15,114 bases of DNA. Origin: Acidimicrobiia bacterium. Lineage in GTDB: Bacteria; Actinomycetota; Acidimicrobiia; Acidimicrobiales; Acidimicrobilacustridaceae. Each line of letters starts with the position of its first letter. Positions within the stretch are counted from its first letter, which is position 1. The position numbers were made by a program, and so were the translations under genes. Where the stretch lies: the NCBI GenBank assembly GCA_018882825.1, contig VERC01000022.1, forward strand, positions 1-15,114. Direction: 5' to 3'. Below, piece after piece: positions 8,427 to 15,114 of this stretch. The notes beneath the pieces were generated by a model, which was not told the DNA's origin, did not search any database, and saw only the letters and a program-made list of their open reading frames with translations.

Positions 8427-8431
8427 AGGAG
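8427..8431 (+). promoter_or_regulatory. Ribosome binding site of S-C
   Basis: AGGAG is spaced 9 nt from GTG 8441. Together with the signal peptide it decides the start; the frame is open back to 8237. A possible -10, TAGCCT, lies at about 8394. Confidence 0.5.
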
Positions 8432-8440
8432 CTTCTGCCC

Positions 8441-9022
8441 GTGCTTCGTCACTTCCGCCGCTTCGTTGGCGTCGTGTCCGTCATGGCTGCGTTCGCCACC
8501 GGTGCGGCCGTCCCTGCCGGTGCATCGGGAACGGGTCCGACGACGGTCAACTTCACCCAGAACGCGGGAACGGTGACGGTCGCGTGGGGCGGCGGTTACG
8601 TCGGTCCCATGCTCGGGCTCTACCCGGTGGGGACGGCGTGCCCGACGGCAGGGATCGGTGACGTACCCACGGCCCCGACATTCTCGATGGGCCTGTCCGC
8701 GTCGACCTCACCAGTCACGGTCTCCCTCTCCACCTCGGTCATCTCACCCGGATGGGGTCCGGGCTCATTGGTCCCGGTGACCAGTGGCACCTACATCTTC
8801 TGCATGTACAACATCACCTACAGCGGTCTCTTCGTTCCCCTCCCGTTCTTCAATCTCGTGAACCCGAGTGGTTGGGCCGGGACCATCAGCGCCTCGGGTC
8901 CCCCATCCTCGTCGGACCCGTCTCTGCCGGCTCCTCCGGGTTCGCCTTCGCCTCCAGGTGGAGAGGACCCGTCGCCCGCGCCTCCTGTACCTGAGCCGAT
9001 CACACCTTCGTTCACCGGCTGA
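8441..9022 (+). CDS. Secreted single-domain relative S-C with Pro-rich tail
   Basis: From GTG at 8441 the product has 193 residues. A signal peptide (VLRHFRRFVGVVSVMAAFAT, then AVPAGASG, cleavage near 29) leads into one copy of the S-A/S-B type domain. NFTQNAGTVTVAW matches FTDNLNGTVTVTY. VGTAC (Cys67) and GTYIFCMYN (Cys121) match GTTC and GMYSWCLFD. SPVTVSLSTSV matches SPATIGVTTNV. The second domain is absent; in its place is a Pro/Ser/Gly-rich tail of about 40 residues ending PSFTG, the same ending as S-A and S-B. There is no membrane anchor or LPxTG motif. I chose GTG 8441 rather than ATG 8237 because it gives a clean signal peptide and has a ribosome site. Function is unknown. Confidence 0.75.
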   Translation: MLRHFRRFVGVVSVMAAFATGAAVPAGASGTGPTTVNFTQNAGTVTVAWGGGYVGPMLGLYPVGTACPTAGIGDVPTAPTFSMGLSASTSPVTVSLSTSVISPGWGPGSLVPVTSGTYIFCMYNITYSGLFVPLPFFNLVNPSGWAGTISASGPPSSSDPSLPAPPGSPSPPGGEDPSPAPPVPEPITPSFTG

Positions 9023-9108
9023 TCACTTCCGAACATCGTGTTGGTGACGTCCGCTCCCGCGGGGGCGACAGCCATCGTCCTCGTTCCGGTGCGGTCACAC
9101 CCACTGCG

Positions 9109-9114
9109 TAGGGT
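9109..9114 (+). promoter_or_regulatory. -10 element of radA (leaderless)
   Basis: TAGGGT ends exactly 6 nt before GTG 9121, so transcription should start on the start codon. No Shine-Dalgarno or clear -35 is present. Confidence 0.55.
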
Positions 9115-9120
9115 GTCGCC

Positions 9121-10635
9121 GTGGCCAAGATCAGGGCAGTGTTCCGGTGCACCGAGTGCGGCACCTCCTCGCCCAAGTGGGTGGGTCGCTGTCCCGGATG
9201 CGAGGAGTGGAACTCCCTGGTCGAGGAGATCGACGCGCCGACGTCGATCGATCCGGCGCTGGTGCTCGGCGCTCGCGACACACCCGTTCCCATCGACGAG
9301 GTCGATGCCGATGAATGGACGGCCCGTCCCACCGGCATCGACGAGCTCGACCGCGTGCTCGGCGGGGGGCTGGTGCCCGGCTCGGTGACGCTCGTCGGGG
9401 GAGAGCCCGGTATCGGGAAGTCCACCTTGCTGTTGCAGGCGGTGGCGGCCATGGCGGCCTCCGGCGAACGGGTGCTCTACGTGTCGGCCGAGGAGTCCAA
9501 GCAGCAGGTCCGGTTGCGGGCCGAGCGTCTCGATGCGTTGCAGCCCTCGCTGTGGCTCGCCACCGAGACGGCCGTCCCCCACATCCTCGCTTCGGTCGAA
9601 GAACTGGCCCCGACGGTGCTCGTCGTCGACTCCATCCAGACGGTGCACACGCCCGAGATCGGTTCGGCTGCCGGTTCGGTGGCCCAGGTCCGCGAGAGCG
9701 CGGCGCGACTTGTCGGCGCGGCCAAGTCGCGTTCGATGGCGGTGGTGCTCGTCGGACACGTCACCAAGGAGGGCGGGCTGGCCGGACCACGCGTGCTCGA
9801 GCACATCGTCGACACCGTCCTCGCCTTCGAGGGTGATCGTCATCACGCCCTGCGACTGCTGCGGGCGGTCAAGCACCGCTTCGGCGCCACCGATCAACTT
9901 GGCCTGTTCGAGATGACCCCGGCTGGACTGGCCGGAGTGCCCGACCCGAGTCGGCTCTTCCTCGCCGACCGACGTCGTGGGGTGGCCGGCTCGACCATCG
10001 TGCCCACGATGGAGGGCGATCGTCCGTTGCTGGTCGAGGTGCAGGCCCTCGTCACCTCCTCCCACCTCCCGTCTCCGCGGCGCAGCGCGCAGGGCCTCGA
10101 TGCCGGTCGACTGTCGCTGCTGCTGGCGGTGCTCGGTGAACGGGCCCGACTCGGGTTCGCCGAGCACGACGTGTACGCGCTGGCCGTCGGCGGTGTGCGC
10201 ATGGTCGAACCGGCCGTCGATCTCGGCACCGCGCTGGCGCTGGCCTCGGCTCGCGAGGACGTCCCGGTGCCCGACGACATGGTGGTGTGCGGCGAGCTCG
10301 GACTGGGCGGTGAGGTGCGGCAGGTCGCCCACGCCGATCGACGACTGGCCGAGGCCGCTCGACTCGGATTCACGCGTGCCATCGTCCCGTCGCATGCGCC
10401 CGATCCGCCGGCCGGAATGACGGCCATCCGCGTCGGCACCCTGGTCGAGGCGCTCCTGGCCATCGGCATCACCGCGTCGGGTCGGAACGCGAGCCGATCG
10501 GCTCGCCCGTCGGCCGTCGAGGAGGAGGCGACGGTGCTGTCCATCGTCGAACTGTTCGGCGACGGTGTCCGTGGCGATGACGGTGATCGGACCCGGGGCC
10601 CCGACACGCCCGACGACGGCCCGGCGGTCGGCTGA
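9121..10635 (+). CDS. radA: DNA repair protein RadA (Sms)
   Basis: The 504-residue protein promotes branch migration and processing of recombination intermediates. An N-terminal four-Cys zinc finger (CTECG and CPGCEEW) is followed by a RecA-like ATPase with Walker A GEPGIGKST at 94-102 and Walker B VLVVDS around Asp170. The RadA signature usually written KNRFG is KHRFG here (251-255), a conservative change at its second position. The C-terminal third is the Lon-like domain, including LGLGGEVRQVAHADRRLAEA. The last 50 or so residues form an acidic, low-complexity extension. The GTG start gives the normal MAKxR-type beginning and has a -10 hexamer 6 nt upstream. disA follows after 23 nt. RadA is reported to restrain DisA activity in mycobacteria, which would fit the pairing. 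Confidence 0.95.
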   Translation: MAKIRAVFRCTECGTSSPKWVGRCPGCEEWNSLVEEIDAPTSIDPALVLGARDTPVPIDEVDADEWTARPTGIDELDRVLGGGLVPGSVTLVGGEPGIGKSTLLLQAVAAMAASGERVLYVSAEESKQQVRLRAERLDALQPSLWLATETAVPHILASVEELAPTVLVVDSIQTVHTPEIGSAAGSVAQVRESAARLVGAAKSRSMAVVLVGHVTKEGGLAGPRVLEHIVDTVLAFEGDRHHALRLLRAVKHRFGATDQLGLFEMTPAGLAGVPDPSRLFLADRRRGVAGSTIVPTMEGDRPLLVEVQALVTSSHLPSPRRSAQGLDAGRLSLLLAVLGERARLGFAEHDVYALAVGGVRMVEPAVDLGTALALASAREDVPVPDDMVVCGELGLGGEVRQVAHADRRLAEAARLGFTRAIVPSHAPDPPAGMTAIRVGTLVEALLAIGITASGRNASRSARPSAVEEEATVLSIVELFGDGVRGDDGDRTRGPDTPDDGPAVG

Positions 10636-10646
10636 GGGCGCAGCGG

Positions 10647-10652
10647 TACACT
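10647..10652 (+). promoter_or_regulatory. -10 element of disA (leaderless)
   Basis: TACACT ends 6 nt before the ATG at 10659. This gives disA a start of its own in addition to read-through from radA. Confidence 0.55.
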
Positions 10653-10658
10653 CCGCCG

Positions 10659-11729
10659 ATGGGAGGCCGACGCAGCGACGCCATGCTGACGGCGTTGGCC
10701 GCAGTGGCACCCGGAACTCCGCTCCGCGAGGGGATCGACCGAGTCCTGCAGTCGGGCATGGGCGCGTTGGTGGTGATCGGGGACGGGCCCGAGGTGCTCA
10801 GCATCTGCTCCGGTGGATTCCTGCTCGACGCCGCGTTCAGTCCCCAGCGACTCAGCGAACTGGCGAAGATGGACGGTGCCATCGTCCTCGCCCCTGACGC
10901 CGCCCGCATCGCCCGGGCCAACGTGCACCTCGTGCCCGATCGGGCTGCGCCCACCTCGGAGACGGGTACGCGCCATCGCACCGCCGAGCGGGTGGCCCGC
11001 TCCGTGGGCGTCCCCGTCATCAGTGTGTCGGAGGACATGTCGATCATCGCCGTCTACCTCGGTGACGAGAAACATCAGTTGACGCCGGTCCCACGACTGC
11101 TCGATCGCGCCAATCAGGCGATGAAGACACTCGAGCGTTACCGCGATCGACTCACCGAGGTCTCGACATCGCTCTCCGCTCTCGAGATCGAGGGTCTGGT
11201 CACCGTGCGCGATGTCGTCGTGATGCTGCAGCGCACGGAGATGGTGCTGCGCATCGCCGACGAGATCGACGCCGACATCATCGAACTGGGCAGTGACGGT
11301 CGTCTGTTCCAGTTGCAGTTGGAGGAGGCGATCGCCGGCGTGTCCGCCGAGCGACGACTGGTCGTGCTCGACTATCTGCACGAGGAGAACGACTGGCACT
11401 TCGCCGAAGCCTCGGCCGGACTGGCCGACCTCGACATGGAGGAACTCCTCGATCTGGGTGCGGTGGCGGCCGTGCTGCACCTCGAGGGCAGCCCCGAACT
11501 CGATGCGTCGGTGCAGCCGAAGGGGTACCGGATGCTGTCGCGCATCCCCCGCCTGCCCGCATCGGTGATCGGTCGCGTCGTCGAGAGGTTCGGCACGCTC
11601 GACGCCATCCTCCGGGCCACCGAGCGCGAACTCGAGTCCGTGGGTGGCGTCGGTGACCAACGGGCCCGGGCCATCATCGACGGCCTGGCCCGACTGTCCG
11701 AACAGAGCATCCTCGACCGCTGGGCCTGA
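10659..11729 (+). CDS. disA: DNA integrity scanning diadenylate cyclase DisA
   Basis: The 356-residue cytoplasmic enzyme joins two ATP molecules into c-di-AMP. The N-terminal DAC domain has both active-site motifs: Asp72-Gly73-Ala74 (KMDGAIVL) and Arg105-His106-Arg107 (ETGTRHRTAERVA). A helical linker (from ...LLDRANQAMKTLERYRDRL) leads to a C-terminal helix-hairpin-helix domain (VIGRVVERFGTLDAIL, then ELESVGGVGDQRARAI) that binds branched DNA, which switches synthesis off. Length and motifs are normal and nothing is broken. It follows radA by 23 nt with its own -10, and the dienelactone hydrolase gene follows by 20 nt. Confidence 0.96.
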   Translation: MGGRRSDAMLTALAAVAPGTPLREGIDRVLQSGMGALVVIGDGPEVLSICSGGFLLDAAFSPQRLSELAKMDGAIVLAPDAARIARANVHLVPDRAAPTSETGTRHRTAERVARSVGVPVISVSEDMSIIAVYLGDEKHQLTPVPRLLDRANQAMKTLERYRDRLTEVSTSLSALEIEGLVTVRDVVVMLQRTEMVLRIADEIDADIIELGSDGRLFQLQLEEAIAGVSAERRLVVLDYLHEENDWHFAEASAGLADLDMEELLDLGAVAAVLHLEGSPELDASVQPKGYRMLSRIPRLPASVIGRVVERFGTLDAILRATERELESVGGVGDQRARAIIDGLARLSEQSILDRWA

Positions 11730-11749
11730 GCGGTCGGTCAGGGGGAACG

Positions 11750-12409
11750 ATGCGCATCACACTCGCCGATGGTTGTCCGGCGGAACTGGCCCGACCGGCC
11801 GTGGTCGACGAGCACACTCTGGGTGTCGTGCTGTTCCCGGACATCATGGGCCTGCGACCGCTGTTCGACGACATGTGTGCCCGACTGGCCGCCGAGCACG
11901 GGTGGGTGGTGTGTTCACCCGAGCCGTTCCCGGGTCGCGAACACCTCGACGTGCAGGATCGACTGGCGTCCATGGCCGACCTCGACGACGCAACCCTGCG
12001 GGCCACCGCACTGGCCGCGGCCGATGCCACCGGGTGCGATCGTGTCGTCGCCACCGGTTTCTGCATGGGCGGCATGCTCGCCTTCAAGGCTGCGGCCTCG
12101 GGCCGCTTCGCCCGCGCCGCCGGCTTCTACGGGATGATCCGGCTGCCGGGTGACTGGAGCGGAGGGTCGTTGCAGCAGCCGATCGAGGCGCTGGCGAGCC
12201 CCGACCGTTGTCCCACTCTCGCCATCATCGGCACCGCCGATCACTTCACCCCACCCGCCGACGTCGACGCCGCCGAAGCCCTCGGCGTCGAGGTGGTGCG
12301 CTTCGAGGGGGCCGAGCACGGGTTCGTGCACGACGCGTCCCGGCCGGCGCATCGGGCCGATGATGCCGCCGACGCGTGGCGACGGGTGGTGGCCTTCCTC
12401 GGATCCTGA
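11750..12409 (+). CDS. Dienelactone hydrolase family protein
   Basis: A 219-residue alpha/beta hydrolase of the dienelactone hydrolase family, acting in the cytoplasm. The nucleophile motif GFCMGG carries Cys105, as in true dienelactone hydrolases rather than the Ser of esterases. The other triad members fit Asp164 (GTADHFTPP) and His190 (AEHGFVHD). These enzymes open lactone or ester rings, classically in chloroaromatic breakdown, but many family members have other or unknown substrates, so a specific reaction is not claimed. AGGGGG at 11740-11745 is a good ribosome site for the ATG. With a 20-nt gap it is probably co-transcribed with disA, though no functional link is evident. Confidence 0.88.
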   Translation: MRITLADGCPAELARPAVVDEHTLGVVLFPDIMGLRPLFDDMCARLAAEHGWVVCSPEPFPGREHLDVQDRLASMADLDDATLRATALAAADATGCDRVVATGFCMGGMLAFKAAASGRFARAAGFYGMIRLPGDWSGGSLQQPIEALASPDRCPTLAIIGTADHFTPPADVDAAEALGVEVVRFEGAEHGFVHDASRPAHRADDAADAWRRVVAFLGS

Positions 12410-12460
12410 GGCCGGCGGCATCGGGTAGAAACGACGTCGCGCCGAACCGGGAGGACCCCA

Positions 12461-13513
12461 ATGAAGATCGACATCTCGCTGGCCATGGCCGGCCCCGAGG
12501 ATGCCGCACCCCGGGCCGCCGAACTCCAGGCCCTCGGTGCCGATGGACTGTTCAGCTTCGAGAACGCCCACGACGTGTTCTTCCCGCTGGTGCTGGCCTC
12601 GACCAGTTGCGAGATCGACCTGATGACCAACGTGGCCATGGCCTTCCCCCGCAGCCCGTTGCACCTCGCCTACGCGGCAAACGACCTGCAACTGCTCAGC
12701 AAGGGGCGATTCCGACTCGGTCTCGGCTCACAGATCCGCCCTCACATCCAGAAGCGGTACGGCTCGGTGTGGGAGAAGCCGGTGGCCCAGATGCGCGAAT
12801 GGGTGACGGCCACCAAGATGATCCTCGACCACTTCGCCGGCGAGGGCCCGTTCGACTACCGGGGGACATGGACGACGCACACGCTCATGACACCGAACTT
12901 CCAGCCCGGCCCCAATCCCTTCGGCAAGGCGCCGGTGCTGGTCGGCGCGCTGGGGCCGAAGATGTGCGAGATGACGGCCGAGGTGGCCGACGGGATACTG
13001 GTGATGCCGTTCAACTCCGAGCGCCACTTCGCCGAACGCACCATGCCGGCGCTGGAGCGCGGGTTCGCCACCGCCGGACGTGATCGCGACGGCTTCGAGA
13101 TCATCCTCGAGGTCATCTGCGCCATCGGACGCACCGAGGAGGAACTGGCCATCGCCTCCCGGGGGGTGAAGTCGTTGTTGTCGTTCTACGGTTCGACACC
13201 CTCGTACAAGCCGGTGCTCGACGTGGAGGGGTGGGGCGATCTCCAACCCGAACTCAACGCCCGTTCGAAGCAGGGCGACTGGGCCGGCATGGTCGATCTC
13301 ATCCACGACGACGCGCTGCACACGATCGCCGTGGTGGGCACACCGCAGCAGGTGGCCGACGAGATCGTGCGTCGCTACGGGGCCGAGGCCGATCGAGTGT
13401 GTCTCTACTTCCCCGGCTATCCGATCACTGACGAGTGCATCGCGGAGACCATCGCTGCGTTGCGGGCCGCGTCGGTCGACGTCGGGCGGGGAGCCCATCG
13501 GGGAGCGCAGTGA
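12461..13513 (+). CDS. LLM class F420-dependent oxidoreductase (TIGR03617-like)
   Basis: The 350-residue protein belongs to the luciferase-like monooxygenase superfamily, whose actinobacterial members mostly use coenzyme F420. Recognisable parts are the opening MKIDISLAMAGPEDA, the strand ELxxLGADGLFSFENAHD, the LSKGRFRLGLGSQ segment that lines the cofactor site, VLVGALGPKM, and the C-terminal VGTPQQVADEIVRRYG. Overall it resembles the MSMEG_2256-like subfamily (family recalled, not searched). Substrate is unknown. GGGAGGA at 12449-12455, 5 nt before the ATG, is a strong ribosome site. Its stop shares one base with the ATG of the next gene, so the two are translationally coupled. A role with the following acyl-CoA and dehydrogenase genes in lipid breakdown is inference. 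Confidence 0.88.
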   Translation: MKIDISLAMAGPEDAAPRAAELQALGADGLFSFENAHDVFFPLVLASTSCEIDLMTNVAMAFPRSPLHLAYAANDLQLLSKGRFRLGLGSQIRPHIQKRYGSVWEKPVAQMREWVTATKMILDHFAGEGPFDYRGTWTTHTLMTPNFQPGPNPFGKAPVLVGALGPKMCEMTAEVADGILVMPFNSERHFAERTMPALERGFATAGRDRDGFEIILEVICAIGRTEEELAIASRGVKSLLSFYGSTPSYKPVLDVEGWGDLQPELNARSKQGDWAGMVDLIHDDALHTIAVVGTPQQVADEIVRRYGAEADRVCLYFPGYPITDECIAETIAALRAASVDVGRGAHRGAQ

Positions 13514-14370
13514 TGACGGCGATCGACACCGGTACGACCGATCTCCTCGCTGAGTTGCGCGACGACGGTGTGCTCGTCTGCACCCTGAATCGCCCTGACA
13601 CCCGCAACGCCTTCAGCGGGGCGATGGGTGCGGCGTTGGGTTCGATGTACCGCCTCGCCGATGCCTCCGATGACGTGCGCGTCGTGGTGCTGACCGGCAC
13701 GCCTCCGGCGTTCTGCGCGGGTGCGGACTTCAGCAACGGCGCCCAGGTGTTCTCCTCTCCCGACGGCACGACGTCCGAGCGACCGTTCAGTGCCAATCCC
13801 GTCGATCCGCCGGCGTGGCGCATCCGCAAACCGGTGATCGCCGCCGTCAACGGTCATGCCGTGGGAATCGGCTTCACCCTCACGCTGCACTGCGATCTGC
13901 GGTTCATGGCCCTGGAGGGCAAGTACGGGATCGTCCAGGTGCGTCGTGGCGTGATGCCCGATGCCATGAGCCACTGGACGCTTCCCCGTCTGGTCGGACT
14001 GGCCAACGCCGCCGACATACTCCTCACCGGTCGGACCTTCACCGGCGCCGAGGCCCGTGACCTGGGTGTGGCGTCCCGGGTCCTGCCGGCCGACGAGGTG
14101 TTGCCCCACGCGCTGGAGGTGGCCCACGACATCGCCGTCAACACCGCGCCCGTGTCGGTGGCGGTGAGCAAGCGCCTGCTGTGGGGCACCTTCGCCATGT
14201 CCCCGACCGAGGTCGACCACGCCGAGACCGAACTGCATCGACACGTGATGGGCGCGCCCGACGCCCGCGAAGGAGTGATGGCCTTCCTCGAGCGACGCGA
14301 ACCGCAGTGGTCGATGAGCGTCGGTGACGACTGGCCCGACGAGTGGCCTGCACCGGAGGATCTGCTGTGA
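13513..14370 (+). CDS. Enoyl-CoA hydratase/isomerase family protein
   Basis: A 285-residue crotonase-fold protein. The two oxyanion-hole segments are present: PPAFCAGADF and KPVIAAVNGHAVGIGFTLTLHCDLRF. The region holding the acid/base residues in classical crotonases reads VRRGVMPDAMSHWTLPRLVG. An Asp or other acid replaces one usual Glu here, so hydratase activity is not certain and an isomerase, hydrolase or other crotonase activity is possible. The ATG at 13513 overlaps the previous stop (TGATG), with GGGGAG at 13500-13505 as ribosome site. The in-frame GTG at 13510 is an alternative. The stop overlaps the GTG of the next gene. Confidence 0.9.
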   Translation: MTAIDTGTTDLLAELRDDGVLVCTLNRPDTRNAFSGAMGAALGSMYRLADASDDVRVVVLTGTPPAFCAGADFSNGAQVFSSPDGTTSERPFSANPVDPPAWRIRKPVIAAVNGHAVGIGFTLTLHCDLRFMALEGKYGIVQVRRGVMPDAMSHWTLPRLVGLANAADILLTGRTFTGAEARDLGVASRVLPADEVLPHALEVAHDIAVNTAPVSVAVSKRLLWGTFAMSPTEVDHAETELHRHVMGAPDAREGVMAFLERREPQWSMSVGDDWPDEWPAPEDLL

Positions 14371-15114
14371 CCGACGCCCCGACCACCACCACCGACGACG
14401 TGCTCGACGGTGTCGATCTGCACGGTCGTACCGTCCTCGTCACCGGTGGCACCACCGGTCTGGGATTCGAGACGGCCCGGGCCCTGGCCGCCGCTGGCGC
14501 TTCGGTCGTCACGACTGCCCGTTCCGACGAGAAGGGTCTCGATGCCGTTGCCCGGGTCCGTACCCTCGTCCACGGTGCCGATGTGACCTACGAACTGTGC
14601 GAACTCGGGTCGCTGACGTCGGTGCGCTCGTTCACCGACCGTTTCGTCGCCACCCACGATCGGCTCGACGTCCTGATTGCCAACGCCGGGATCATGGCCG
14701 TGCCCTTCGGACACACCGATGACGGATTCGAGTTGCAGTTCGGCACCAATCATCTCGGTCACTTCGTGCTCGTCGGTCGCCTGTTGCCGTTGCTGATGTC
14801 CAGTGCGCCATCTCGCATCGTGCTGTTGAGTTCGGGAGGACACGCCGGGTCCGACATCGTGTGGGACGACGTGAACTTCGAGTCGCGCGACTACGGGAAG
14901 TTCGAGGCGTACGGACAGGCGAAGACGGCCAACATCCTCCATGCCGTCGAACTCGAACGACGGTACGGAAAGCGGGGCGTGCACGCGTGGGCGGTGCATC
15001 CGGGCATGGTGACCACCGATCTCGGACGTCACTTCACCCGTGACGACTACCGCGATCTGGTGAAGCGGGCCGAGTCGGCCGGCACGTCACTCCCGGCCCG
15101 GGTCGGTCCCGAGG
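14367..15114 (+). CDS. Short-chain dehydrogenase/reductase (cut by window end)
   Basis: The frame is open from GTG at 14367 to the end of the window (249 codons). It has the classical SDR set: cofactor motif TGGTTGLG at 26-33, NAG (LIANAGIM), catalytic Ser at about 155-156 (LLSSGGH), and Tyr182-Gly-Gln-Ala-Lys186. After this comes VHPGMVTTDLG, typical of the retinol dehydrogenase/WWOX-like branch. It oxidises an alcohol or reduces a ketone with NAD(P)(H); the substrate is unknown. The GTG overlaps the previous stop by 3 of 4 bases (GTGA), and GGAGGA at 14355-14360 is a good ribosome site. Coupling to the two genes before it suggests one pathway. The C-terminus is outside the window. Confidence 0.92.
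   Translation, partial: MTDAPTTTTDDVLDGVDLHGRTVLVTGGTTGLGFETARALAAAGASVVTTARSDEKGLDAVARVRTLVHGADVTYELCELGSLTSVRSFTDRFVATHDRLDVLIANAGIMAVPFGHTDDGFELQFGTNHLGHFVLVGRLLPLLMSSAPSRIVLLSSGGHAGSDIVWDDVNFESRDYGKFEAYGQAKTANILHAVELERRYGKRGVHAWAVHPGMVTTDLGRHFTRDDYRDLVKRAESAGTSLPARVGPE

Noticed and set aside
8237..8440. ATG at 8237 as the start of S-C
   Set aside because: It would begin inside the S-B terminator region and put about 68 charged residues before a clear signal peptide; GTG 8441 has a ribosome site.
8818..11660. Two long minus-strand frames opposite radA and disA (about 630 and 588 codons)
   Set aside because: radA and disA on the plus strand have complete domain structure; the reverse frames are open because stop codons are rare at this GC content.

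Overview
The window looks like a piece of a high-GC actinobacterial chromosome. The grounds are a strong G/C bias at third codon positions, many GTG starts, a ClpC-type unfoldase, adjacent radA and disA, an F420-type luciferase-like oxidoreductase, and a -10 hexamer (TAnnnT) lying 6-7 nt before several start codons, as in leaderless genes. An Acidimicrobiia-like lineage is my inference; nothing here proves it.

Layout. At the left edge is the start of a minus-strand polyprenyl diphosphate synthase (1-274). Divergent from it is clpC (456-2975). Between clpC and radA lies about 6 kb of accessory DNA built from two related modules. Module A has lipoprotein lppM-A (3045-3806, +), tetR-A (3845-4436, -, broken) and secreted protein S-A (4614-5486, +). 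Module B has tetR-B (5816-6409, -, intact), lipoprotein lppM-B (6408-7148, +, damaged) and secreted protein S-B (7355-8227, +). A third, shorter member of the same secreted family, S-C (8441-9022), follows. Between the modules (5487-5815) are a long terminator hairpin, a possible remnant of an FAD-dependent oxidoreductase, and a 54-nt remnant of the 3' end of a clpC gene. From 9121 on the DNA looks like ordinary core genome: radA, disA, a dienelactone hydrolase-family gene, then a tightly coupled run of LLM-class oxidoreductase, enoyl-CoA hydratase-family and short-chain dehydrogenase genes, the last cut by the window end.

How the genes fit together. ClpC feeds proteins to ClpP. RadA acts in recombination, and DisA makes c-di-AMP and senses branched DNA; these sit near each other in many Gram-positive genomes. 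The accessory block separates clpC from radA-disA. Its recurring parts are a repressor-type TetR protein, a lipid-anchored protein with a C-terminal membrane helix and Arg-rich tail, and an exported protein made of one or two copies of a domain with one Cys pair, ending in [FY]TG. I infer an envelope or surface function under TetR control. The two modules decayed in complementary ways: A lost its regulator and B lost the normal start of its lipoprotein gene, while both kept the secreted protein intact. The last three genes probably act on acyl-CoA or related lipid substrates.
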